NCBI GenBank assembly: GCA_964654945.1
Contig: CAZZLN010000058.1
Span: forward strand, 1-9,755
Origin: HGM11788 sp964654945
GTDB taxonomy: Bacteria; Bacillota; Clostridia; Lachnospirales; CAG-274
Direction: 5' to 3'
DNA length: 9,755 nt
The position numbers and the translations under genes are program-made. How positions within the stretch are numbered: the first letter of the stretch is position 1; each line of letters opens with the position of its first letter. The notes under the pieces were generated by a model, which saw only the letters and a program-made list of their open reading frames with translations, did not search any database and was not told the DNA's origin. Shown here in pieces: positions 1 through 6,973 of the stretch.

Positions 1-89
1 TCCTTATTTTTAGTACATATAGTTATAAAATATACCCCATTTTCAGAATAATCATATTCTCTAAGTCTTATATTTTTTCTTGTATTCAT
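1..89 (-). CDS. REP-associated tyrosine transposase (Y1/IS200-like), N-terminal fragment
   Basis: Only the first 29 codons lie in the window; the gene continues past the left edge. The translation starts MNTRKNIRLREYDYSENG and continues VYFITICTKNK. The R-L-x-E-Y-D-Y-S-x-x-G-x-Y-F-x-T-I-C-T-x-N pattern is the typical N-terminus of the Transposase_17/Y1 family (RAYT proteins), single-strand HUH nucleases that act on palindromic DNA. The catalytic HUH and Tyr residues would lie outside the window. The ATG follows the argC stop after 2 nt. An in-frame stop at 117-119 with no other start between rules out a longer form. No clear Shine-Dalgarno sequence is visible, so expression may depend on coupling to argC. 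No terminator separates the two genes. The family call comes from the motif pattern alone. Confidence 0.75.
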   Translation of the reverse strand, partial: MNTRKNIRLREYDYSENGVYFITICTKNK

Positions 90-91
90 AA

Positions 92-1129
92 TTAAGCAGG
101 AAAAACAGGTATGTAATCAAGCCCTGTTTTTTCATCAAGGTCAAATAAAATATTCATATTCTGAACTGCCTGTCCCGCTGCACCCTTAAAAAGATTATCA
201 ATGGCACCTATAACAATAATTCTGTTTGTCCTTTCATCAATTGTAAAGCCTATATCTGCAAAATTTGAGCCTTTAACCCACTTTGTTTCCGGAAAAGTGC
301 CTTTTTTGGTAAGTCTTACAAAATATTCATCACCGTAATATTTTTCATAAGCAGCTCTTATATCTTCATAGGTATATTTTGAATTAAGATTAGCATAGCA
401 GGTAGCAAGAATACCTCTGTCCATAGGCATAAGATGAGGAGTAAAATTAAGAACTATATTCTCTCCTGCAGCATAGCTAAGCTGTTCTTCAATTTCGGGA
501 GTGTGTCTGTGGCTTGCAATTTTATAAGCCTTTACACTTTCATTTAATTCACAGTAGTGGTTTCCTAAAGAAAGACCTCTGCCTGCACCTGTGGCACCTG
601 ATTTTGCATCTATTATAATAGAATGTAAATCAATCATTTTTTCTTTTACAACAGGATAAAGTGACATAATTGAACAGGTTGTATAGCAGCCGGGATTTGC
701 GACAATTCTTCTGCCCTTAATTTTATCCCTGTTAATTTCGCAAAGTCCGTATACTGCCTCAGGAAGAATATCCTTTGCATAATGAGTTGTATACCATTTT
801 TCATAGGTTTGAATGTTCTGTAATCTGAAATCTGCACCAAGGTCAATAATTTTTACTTTTTTAAGTACATCTTCTGTAATTTTTTTGCTTGCAACACCAT
901 GGGGAAGTGCTAAAAATATAACATCGCATATTTCGCAAAGCTTATCCATATCTTCTTCTTCACAAACATAATTTTTATGTCTGTAGTTTTCATAAACTTC
1001 ATTATATTTTTTTCCTGCATAGCTTTTAGAGGTTAAGGCAGCAAGCTCTGCCCGGGGGTGCTGATTTATAATTCTGACAAGCTCCTGTCCCGCATAACCT
1101 GTTGCTCCTATAATACCAACCTTTATCAT
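92..1129 (-). CDS. argC: N-acetyl-gamma-glutamyl-phosphate reductase
   Basis: ArgC reduces N-acetylglutamyl 5-phosphate to the semialdehyde with NADPH, the third step of arginine (ornithine) synthesis, in the cytosol. The 345-residue product has the usual length. Visible features are the N-terminal nucleotide-binding loop GATGYAGQEL (residues 8-17), the active-site segment NPGCYTT with catalytic Cys148, SGATGAGRG (177-185), the HRHTPEIEEQ segment (207-216) with the conserved catalytic-domain histidines, and the C-terminal DNLFKGAAGQAVQNMN (311-326). The ATG is preceded by GGAGG (1143-1139) at 9 nt. argC is divergent from argG and has its own promoter, giving a leader of about 90 nt. The next gene is not argJ, the usual partner, but a Y1 transposase start, so the rest of the pathway must be encoded elsewhere. 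Confidence 0.97.
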   Translation of the reverse strand: MIKVGIIGATGYAGQELVRIINQHPRAELAALTSKSYAGKKYNEVYENYRHKNYVCEEEDMDKLCEICDVIFLALPHGVASKKITEDVLKKVKIIDLGADFRLQNIQTYEKWYTTHYAKDILPEAVYGLCEINRDKIKGRRIVANPGCYTTCSIMSLYPVVKEKMIDLHSIIIDAKSGATGAGRGLSLGNHYCELNESVKAYKIASHRHTPEIEEQLSYAAGENIVLNFTPHLMPMDRGILATCYANLNSKYTYEDIRAAYEKYYGDEYFVRLTKKGTFPETKWVKGSNFADIGFTIDERTNRIIVIGAIDNLFKGAAGQAVQNMNILFDLDEKTGLDYIPVFPA

Positions 1130-1228
1130 ATATTTATACCTCCATTGTAATCTGTTCTCTAAAATTTAATTTTACTACTTTTTTAATCTGTTGTACAGCA
1201 CTTTTTTGTAAATTTTATGTACTTAATA

Positions 1229-1251
1229 ATTATACATCAAATATGTATAAT
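1229..1251. repeat. Inverted repeat over the argC -10 region, candidate operator
   Basis: Perfect 9-bp arms ATTATACAT (1229-1237) and ATGTATAAT (1243-1251) flank a 5-nt spacer. The repeat covers the argC -10 box and most of the -10/-35 spacer, where a bound repressor would block polymerase. ArgR/AhrC is the natural candidate for an arginine gene pair, but the site does not match the classical ArgR box (TGAAT-N4-ATTCA) well, so the regulator is not identified. Confidence 0.3.
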
Positions 1252-1257
1252 ATGCAA
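1229..1257 (-). promoter_or_regulatory. Sigma-A type promoter of argC
   Basis: On the minus strand TTGCAT (1257-1252) and a perfect TATAAT (1234-1229) are separated by 17 nt. Predicted start is near 1222, about 93 nt before the argC ATG. It is a near copy of the argG promoter on the other strand: 12 bases around the -35 box and 8 around the -10 box are identical, with the same 10-nt distance between the two blocks. Confidence 0.7.
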
Positions 1258-1295
1258 GAATAAATTATTTATTTTAAATATTTTTTAAAAAATGC

Positions 1296-1324
1296 TTGCA
1301 TATTATCTGCATATAGTGTATAAT
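1296..1324 (+). promoter_or_regulatory. Sigma-A type promoter of argG
   Basis: TTGCAT (1296-1301) and perfect TATAAT (1319-1324) are separated by 17 nt, with the start predicted near 1331 and a leader of about 30 nt. The -35 box is weak against TTGACA. TGCATAT occurs twice here (1297-1303, 1308-1314), 11 bp apart, i.e. about one helical turn. The promoter mirrors that of argC. Confidence 0.75.
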
Positions 1325-1337
1325 CAAATCAATTTGA
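1324..1337. repeat. Short palindrome at the argG transcription start, candidate operator
   Basis: TCAAAT (1324-1329) and ATTTGA (1332-1337) are perfect 6-bp arms around a 2-nt spacer, placed over the predicted argG start site. It has no counterpart at the argC promoter, so if functional it would act on argG only. Palindromes this short are frequent in AT-rich DNA. Confidence 0.25.
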
Positions 1338-1361
1338 AATAAAAAACAGGAGGATATTAAA

Positions 1362-2579
1362 ATGAAAATCGTTTTAGCTTATTCAGGCGGGCTTGATACT
1401 TCAGTTATCATACCTTGGTTAAAAGAAAACTATGACAACGCAGAAGTTATTGCAGCTTGTATTAATGTTGGTTTAACAAACAAGGAAACATCAGGTCTTG
1501 AAGAAAGAGCAATAGCTCAGGGTGCTTCAAAAATTTATGTTGAAGATGTTTGCGAGGAGCTTATTACAGACTATATTTACCCAATGGTAAAGGCAGGCTG
1601 TGTATATGAAGATAAGTATCTTTTAGGTACTTCTATTGCAAGACCTCTTATTGCTAAAAAGTTAGTTGATATTGCCCTTAAAGAGGGTGCAGACGCCATC
1701 TGTCACGGTGCTACAGGCAAAGGTAATGACCAGATTAGATTTGAGCTTGGCATTAAGGCTCTTGCTCCGCAGTTAAAGATTATTGCTGCCTGGAGAGATG
1801 AAAAGTGGACACTTCAGTCAAGAGAAGATGAAATTCAGTATCTTATTGACAGGGGTATTGAAGTTCCTATGAAGAAAGAAGATTCTTATTCAAGAGATTC
1901 TAACCTATGGCATATCAGCCACGAAGGTCTTGACCTTGAAGACCCTGCTAATGAGCCTGATTATGAAAATTTATTAAAACTTGGCGTATCTCCTGAAAAG
2001 GCTCCTGATACTCCTACTTATGTTGAAATCGGTTTTGAAAAGGGTATTCCTGTTACACTTGACGGAAAGCCTGTTAAGCCCCTTGAATTAATGACTTATC
2101 TTAATAAAATAGGCGGTGAAAACGGTATAGGCATTACTGACCTTGTTGAAAACAGAGTTGTTGGTATGAAGTCAAGAGGTGTATACGAAACTCCGGGGGG
2201 TTCTATTCTCTATGCTGCTCACAGAGATTTGGAGTACCTTTGCCTTGACAGAGCAACTACTGATTATAAGGAAACTGTCAGAATTAAGTATGCCGACTTA
2301 ATCTACAGAGGTGAATGGTTCACTCCTTTAAGAGAGGCTCTTGCCGCATTTGTTGATGTTACTCAGGAATATGTTACAGGCAGTGCTAAGCTAAAGCTTT
2401 ATAAGGGTAATATCATCAGTGCCGGTGTTACTTCTCCTTACAGCTTATATAATGCTGAGCTTGCCAGCTTTACAACCGGTGAGCTTTATTCTCATAAGGA
2501 TGCAGGCGGATTTATTACATTAATGGGATTGCCGTTAAAGGTCAGAGCCGCTATGCTGCAAAATGCTAATAAAAAATAA
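1362..2579 (+). CDS. argG: Argininosuccinate synthase
   Basis: ArgG condenses citrulline and aspartate with ATP to argininosuccinate, AMP and PPi, the penultimate step of arginine synthesis, in the cytosol. The 405-residue length is typical. The PP-loop AYSGGLDTS (6-14) binds ATP. HGATGKGNDQIRFE (115-128) and YSRDSNLWHISHEG (176-189) are the family's citrulline/aspartate-binding signatures. The segment after strand 2 reads NVGLTNKE rather than the more common DVGQ pattern, a small variation outside the ATP loop. The ATG is preceded by AGGAGG (1348-1353) at 8 nt. The gene is monocistronic by context, with its own promoter and a terminator 33 nt after the stop. argH is not adjacent. Confidence 0.98.
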   Translation: MKIVLAYSGGLDTSVIIPWLKENYDNAEVIAACINVGLTNKETSGLEERAIAQGASKIYVEDVCEELITDYIYPMVKAGCVYEDKYLLGTSIARPLIAKKLVDIALKEGADAICHGATGKGNDQIRFELGIKALAPQLKIIAAWRDEKWTLQSREDEIQYLIDRGIEVPMKKEDSYSRDSNLWHISHEGLDLEDPANEPDYENLLKLGVSPEKAPDTPTYVEIGFEKGIPVTLDGKPVKPLELMTYLNKIGGENGIGITDLVENRVVGMKSRGVYETPGGSILYAAHRDLEYLCLDRATTDYKETVRIKYADLIYRGEWFTPLREALAAFVDVTQEYVTGSAKLKLYKGNIISAGVTSPYSLYNAELASFTTGELYSHKDAGGFITLMGLPLKVRAAMLQNANKK

Positions 2580-2612
2580 TTTAGCTGATAAAAAATAATT
2601 TACATAAATTAA

Positions 2613-2634
2613 GGGCTGACCTAAAGGTCAGCCC
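2613..2634. terminator. Bidirectional intrinsic terminator between argG and the pectin esterase gene
   Basis: GGGCTGACC (2613-2621) and GGTCAGCCC (2626-2634) form a perfect 9-bp stem with a TAAA loop. T-rich sequence follows on the plus strand, and an A-rich run precedes it, which gives a U-rich tail on the minus strand. It lies between two convergent genes (stops at 2579 and 2655) and can end both transcripts. Confidence 0.85.
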
Positions 2635-2654
2635 ATTAATTTTATTATTTAGAA

Positions 2655-5600
2655 TTATCTTGGTAAAGCAAAGCTTGAATCAAGAACTTTCTGTATAATT
2701 GCAGCAACATCGGCAGAATCAATAACTCCGTCTGCAACAACATCAGCTATTTCAGTAACCTCTGTTGCTGATGTTAAAATCTGCTGTAAGAGAACAGCAG
2801 CATCTTCGGCAGTAACTGCTCCGTCACTATTTACATCTCCATAAATCTTATCATCAACAGGAGGTTCAACAGGAGTTGTATTTCCTGCAAGATAATCAAG
2901 AGTTTCCTGTGCAATTTCTGTTAATACAGTAACAACAATAGAAGTGTCATACTTGCCTTCTGAATTTATGCCGTAGCCGGTAAATTCACCCTTAGAATTT
3001 ACTACAAATTCAGTGTAATTTTCATCATCAGTAGCATAAGTGCTTACAGGAGCTACAATGTGGCTTGAAAGACCAAGAACTGAATCGTCTTTTAATGTCT
3101 TAGCCATAAATTCAGCTAATATAAATCCGCCAAGCTTAGAATGATGAGTCTTTTCACCTGTTGCAAACAATCTTGTAGCTAAAGCAGAGTCACCGTTTTC
3201 GCCGTCAATCTTATAAAGACTTTCATAAAGGTCTTTAGAATATGAATAAAGGTCTATGCAAACAATGCCATTTTCTTCAGCAACCTGCTTAGTAATTGTT
3301 ACATATTCATCATTGCTTCCATGATGTGATCTGATTGTGCCGTCAGCATTAAAGTATCTTCTTGAAACAGGAGTTACCATAACAGGAGTTGCACCAACAG
3401 CCTTTGCAGCATCTATATACTGCTGTAAATACCACTTAAATGTACCGTCACCTGCACCATCAGAGGTTGGAGCAGTTGCAGGATATACACCATTTTCATC
3501 AGGAGTACCTGTTGGAACATATCTGTCTGCATAATCGGCAGAAGAATCATTATGACCAAACTGAATGAATAAGTAGTCGCCTGATACCATCTGAGCTATA
3601 ATCTTATCAAGGTATCTGTCTGAGCCGTCAGACTTAGTGCCGTCTATAAATGTTCTTGAGCTTCTTCCGCCTTCTGCATAGTCCATAACCTCATAGTTGC
3701 TGTCGAAAAATTCACCAAAGAATTCGCCCCAAGAGCCTTCAGGTCTGTTAGCACCGCTATTGTTAATGGCACCTGCTGAATAATCCTTAACAGTTGAGTC
3801 ACCTGCAAGGAATATAACTGCCTTGCCGCTTGGTCTTGGAGTATCAATAGAGCCGGAACCAAGAGTAATTTCTTTTTCGGTAATTGTAGATTTAGAATCA
3901 GCAGTATTTCCAAATATAGTCTTTGGATAAACTGTTGCCTTAATCTTATAGCCAATCATATCCTTTGTAAGAACAACACCATTATTTCCGGCAGCTGATA
4001 CAGTCTTAATAACAGTTTCTGTGCCGTCTTCAGCTACAAGATAATAAGTAATGGCTGAAGCATCGTTTGCATCATTAACACCTAAAGAATATTTAACTGT
4101 AAAAGTATTTCCTGTAGCAGGCAATAATACGTCACCGTCAGTTGAGAAATATGGGTCAACGGTAAATTCTACCGGTAAAGTGTCATCAGTGTAATAAGTA
4201 GGAACCCAGCCATTGAAATAAGCAACAGGGTCAATTGAAGAAGCATCATCTAAAACTGTGCCTGCAACTCTGCCTGTTGTGTCAACAGAAGTGCCGTCTG
4301 TTAATGTAGTGCCGTATTCCTTAAAGTTTGCACTTTCAGGAAGAACACCGCTCATTGATGTCCAACCCTCAGAGGTTATAGTATTTGCATCAGGAACAGT
4401 ACAATTTAAGAATGTAACATCAGCATTTACATCCCAAGGTCTGCCAAAATATCCGGCAGATGCAAGAGTATCATCGGCAGTTGTAATAGCACAAGCTCTG
4501 AATAAGTAACCCATATAGCCTGAATAACTGTTTGAACGTGCTGCTGTAATATAGCCGCCTGTTGCAACGTCGGTATAGCCTGCAAATCTTAATTCACAGC
4601 CGTCAAATACTGCATTGCCTGAACCAAAGATATAGTCAGTATTACCCTCTATTTCACAATTTTTAAAGTAAACGTGGTTAGTAACCTTGCCGCCGATATA
4701 AAGTGTATCCTGAGAGCCTAAGAATGTACAATCCTTAAATTCTGTATTATCACTTTCAATAGAAATAGCAGTAGCTCTTTCAGTAGCAGCCTTGCTGACA
4801 ACATCAGTGTTATAATTTCTTGCAGGCAAATCGCCTGTTGGAGATACACCGTCAGCTAATTCTTCATCAGTAATATATTTGTTAAATGAATTTTCAAAGG
4901 TAATTCCTTCTGCCTTAAAATCATTTGCAGCTTCTTTAATCCATACTGCTGTGCCCCACTTGCTGACAGCATTCTTTTCAAACTTATCAAAGTCACTTTC
5001 AACATTATAGTATCCTGATATATCTGCTGAATAATATTCATAGCCTATACCGTAATACCAAGTTAATTTAACCTCTCCTGTGCCCTCTTTAACAAATGTT
5101 AAATAAGGAACTTCAACAGTAAACTGTTCTCTGTAAACACCGGGTGCAATATGAACAGTAACTCTGTCGGCTTCAGACTGAGGATTTAAAACCTTAGCTG
5201 CCTCCATAGCTTCTGTCATAGTTGCAAAATTATTTACCTTGCCCTCACAGCCAACATAAATATCATTTACAGATGTATCAACTGTTGGAGCAGCAGGATT
5301 AATTTCTACGAATAAAATATTTTTTGTGACATTTTTTCCGCTTACGGCAACGTGAGTTGAAGTCTTATAAGTATCTGAAACAGCAGAAATTTCATAATTT
5401 CCATCTCTTAAAGAAACAGAATAATCAGTTGAAGTAAATGAATCGGCAGCATAAGCATAATCATCTTCCATATTGGTAAATGTAATAGAAGAAACAGCTG
5501 CGCCATTAAGACCGACAATATTTCCGCTTACAGTATACATAGCCTTTAACTGAACCTTAATTTCATTTGTAATATTGCCCTGACTGTTGTTAATAATGCC

Positions 5601-6755
5601 GCCCTCGGCAACCTCATAGTCATTAACATTATTAAGAACAACTGTGTAATTAACATCAGGCTCTAAGGTTGCCTTATATGTTAAATTAGTCTTATCAATC
5701 TCAGCAGTAACTGTATCTGCCATAGAGTCTGCATCAGGAATTAAATCAATAGAAATATTTTCTGTATTATATCCATCGGCAAAGCCTGTAACCGCACCTG
5801 TTACATCATAAACTGCCTTTGTTTCAACAGATAAATCACAGGTTTTAGCTGTCTTAACATCTTCAACAGCAACACTTACTGCCTTTGAAGCAGCAGTAAA
5901 GCCAAAGCCTACAGCACCTTTCATTATAGCTGTGTAGCTGTAGCCCGGAGTAAGCTCTGCTGTATATGTACCGTCAGAATTTAATACAGCATCGGTAAAT
6001 TTGCCTGTTGTATCATTCTTGAATAATACTGTGTAGTTTTCAGGATTAAGTCCGTTTAACACAATATTTCCGCCTACGGTAGCAGTAGGATATTTTACAA
6101 TTCGGTTTACAATAGGCTTTCCGCCGCCTTCTGTATCAAACCAAATTTTATATGTATCGGCACTGTCTGCTATAAAATCAAGTCTTTCATTTGTACCCTT
6201 TGAAACAGTTGCTGTCTGGTCATCACCTGTTGTTTCAGCAGTAAAATGAGTGATAAGCTCGGCAGTGTTTGATGCACTTGCATAAACAGAAAGACCGTCG
6301 CCCTTATTTAGGCTTAAAGTGAAATATCTTCTGGTATCACCGCCTGTACCGTTTGCATACCACATACCGTTTGCAGTATAGCCGTCAGGATAAGCAAATT
6401 CAGCCTTTGAATTTGTGCCATAGCTTCTTAAACCGTCAGCTCCATTATAGAATAAACGGTCATTTGCATTTGATGCGTTAGTAAGTCCTCCCGGAAATTC
6501 ATATGTTCCCGCAGCAAGGAATTTACCCTTATTTCCGCTGGCTTCATCACCTACGGCAGTGAAGTTATCGAGAAAATCAACATCAATATTGTTTCTGTAA
6601 ATTGAAGTATCAGACTCTGCAACAGCACCAAAATCCCATACATCAACCAAGTCACCGGCAGCTGCCTGAGTGCCTACAGGAGCAATTACCATTGAAGTAA
6701 CTGTCATGGCAAAAGCAACCACAGTGCTTAAAATTCGTTTTGAATTGAATTTCAT
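2655..6755 (-). CDS. Secreted multidomain pectin esterase: CE8 methylesterase + CE12 acetylesterase + type I dockerin
   Basis: Predicted to strip methyl groups from homogalacturonan and acetyl groups from rhamnogalacturonan, preparing pectin for lyases. Layout of the 1366 residues: signal peptide 1-32 (K/R start, hydrophobic core, cleavage near TQA); beta-sandwich 35-225 starting VWDFGA; three Ig/prealbumin-like modules (about 226-312, 313-405, 406-486); CE8 beta-helix about 495-810 with QDTLY (Gln682, Asp683), DYIFG (Asp707) and GRPW (Arg772, Trp774); beta module about 860-965; SGNH/CE12 domain 978-1225 with AGDST (Ser987), GGRSSR (1029-1034), GHND (Asn1069) and THHSKLGG (His1204); a further region to 1290; Pro-rich linker 1294-1300; dockerin 1304-1360, whose first loop DVNSDGAVTAED (1307-1318) is canonical and whose second (1338-1349) is degenerate. 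The dockerin implies attachment to a cohesin scaffold. GGAGG (6767-6763) lies 7 nt before the ATG. Two possible active-site substitutions are given in the findings. Confidence 0.93.
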   Translation of the reverse strand: MKFNSKRILSTVVAFAMTVTSMVIAPVGTQAAAGDLVDVWDFGAVAESDTSIYRNNIDVDFLDNFTAVGDEASGNKGKFLAAGTYEFPGGLTNASNANDRLFYNGADGLRSYGTNSKAEFAYPDGYTANGMWYANGTGGDTRRYFTLSLNKGDGLSVYASASNTAELITHFTAETTGDDQTATVSKGTNERLDFIADSADTYKIWFDTEGGGKPIVNRIVKYPTATVGGNIVLNGLNPENYTVLFKNDTTGKFTDAVLNSDGTYTAELTPGYSYTAIMKGAVGFGFTAASKAVSVAVEDVKTAKTCDLSVETKAVYDVTGAVTGFADGYNTENISIDLIPDADSMADTVTAEIDKTNLTYKATLEPDVNYTVVLNNVNDYEVAEGGIINNSQGNITNEIKVQLKAMYTVSGNIVGLNGAAVSSITFTNMEDDYAYAADSFTSTDYSVSLRDGNYEISAVSDTYKTSTHVAVSGKNVTKNILFVEINPAAPTVDTSVNDIYVGCEGKVNNFATMTEAMEAAKVLNPQSEADRVTVHIAPGVYREQFTVEVPYLTFVKEGTGEVKLTWYYGIGYEYYSADISGYYNVESDFDKFEKNAVSKWGTAVWIKEAANDFKAEGITFENSFNKYITDEELADGVSPTGDLPARNYNTDVVSKAATERATAISIESDNTEFKDCTFLGSQDTLYIGGKVTNHVYFKNCEIEGNTDYIFGSGNAVFDGCELRFAGYTDVATGGYITAARSNSYSGYMGYLFRACAITTADDTLASAGYFGRPWDVNADVTFLNCTVPDANTITSEGWTSMSGVLPESANFKEYGTTLTDGTSVDTTGRVAGTVLDDASSIDPVAYFNGWVPTYYTDDTLPVEFTVDPYFSTDGDVLLPATGNTFTVKYSLGVNDANDASAITYYLVAEDGTETVIKTVSAAGNNGVVLTKDMIGYKIKATVYPKTIFGNTADSKSTITEKEITLGSGSIDTPRPSGKAVIFLAGDSTVKDYSAGAINNSGANRPEGSWGEFFGEFFDSNYEVMDYAEGGRSSRTFIDGTKSDGSDRYLDKIIAQMVSGDYLFIQFGHNDSSADYADRYVPTGTPDENGVYPATAPTSDGAGDGTFKWYLQQYIDAAKAVGATPVMVTPVSRRYFNADGTIRSHHGSNDEYVTITKQVAEENGIVCIDLYSYSKDLYESLYKIDGENGDSALATRLFATGEKTHHSKLGGFILAEFMAKTLKDDSVLGLSSHIVAPVSTYATDDENYTEFVVNSKGEFTGYGINSEGKYDTSIVVTVLTEIAQETLDYLAGNTTPVEPPVDDKIYGDVNSDGAVTAEDAAVLLQQILTSATEVTEIADVVADGVIDSADVAAIIQKVLDSSFALPR

Positions 6756-6806
6756 ACTTAAGCCTCCTTAATTTTTAATAAAATTTTTTTTGTTATTGAT
6801 GCTTTA

Positions 6807-6835
6807 ATTATAACATTCTATAATAAATTTATCAA
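6807..6835 (-). promoter_or_regulatory. Promoter of the pectin esterase gene
   Basis: On the minus strand TTGATA (6835-6830, five of six consensus bases) and TATAAT (6812-6807) are 17 nt apart. Predicted start is near 6800, giving a leader of about 45 nt before the ATG at 6755. The 218-bp gap to rplA holds this promoter, an upstream palindrome and the rplA terminator, so the gene is transcribed independently of the ribosomal operon. Confidence 0.65.
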
Positions 6836-6854
6836 GGATAAAATATGATTTTGT

Positions 6855-6872
6855 ACAAATTATACAATTTGT
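6855..6872. repeat. Palindrome upstream of the pectin esterase promoter, candidate operator
   Basis: ACAAATT (6855-6861) and AATTTGT (6866-6872) are perfect 7-bp arms around a 4-nt spacer. The site begins 20 bp upstream of the -35 box, a position typical of an activator. No regulator gene is in the window and the site's family is not recognised. AT-rich palindromes of this size can arise by chance. Confidence 0.3.
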
Positions 6873-6926
6873 TTAATAACAGCAATATTTTTATTGACTG
6901 TTTTTTTAGAAATGCCCTTTACCCAT

Positions 6927-6956
6927 AAAAAAACTGCCGCATTTCTGCAGCAGCTT
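6927..6956 (-). terminator. Intrinsic terminator after rplA
   Basis: On the minus strand CTGCTGCA and TGCGGCAG pair over 8 bp with one G-U wobble around a GAAA loop. The stem can be extended three pairs outward and is followed by seven U (A-run 6927-6933). It begins about 20 nt after the rplA stop and closes the operon. Confidence 0.9.
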
Positions 6957-6973
6957 AAAATTAATTATTCGTA

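Noticed and set aside
1130..1228. T-box or arginine attenuator in the argC leader
   Set aside because: Only weak 4-bp hairpins are visible and there is no T-box sequence, specifier loop or terminator before the start codon.
3337..3534. Plus-strand open frames inside the pectin esterase gene (also 4258-4509)
   Set aside because: No ribosome binding site, no recognisable domain, and they lie wholly antisense to a gene with clear domain evidence.
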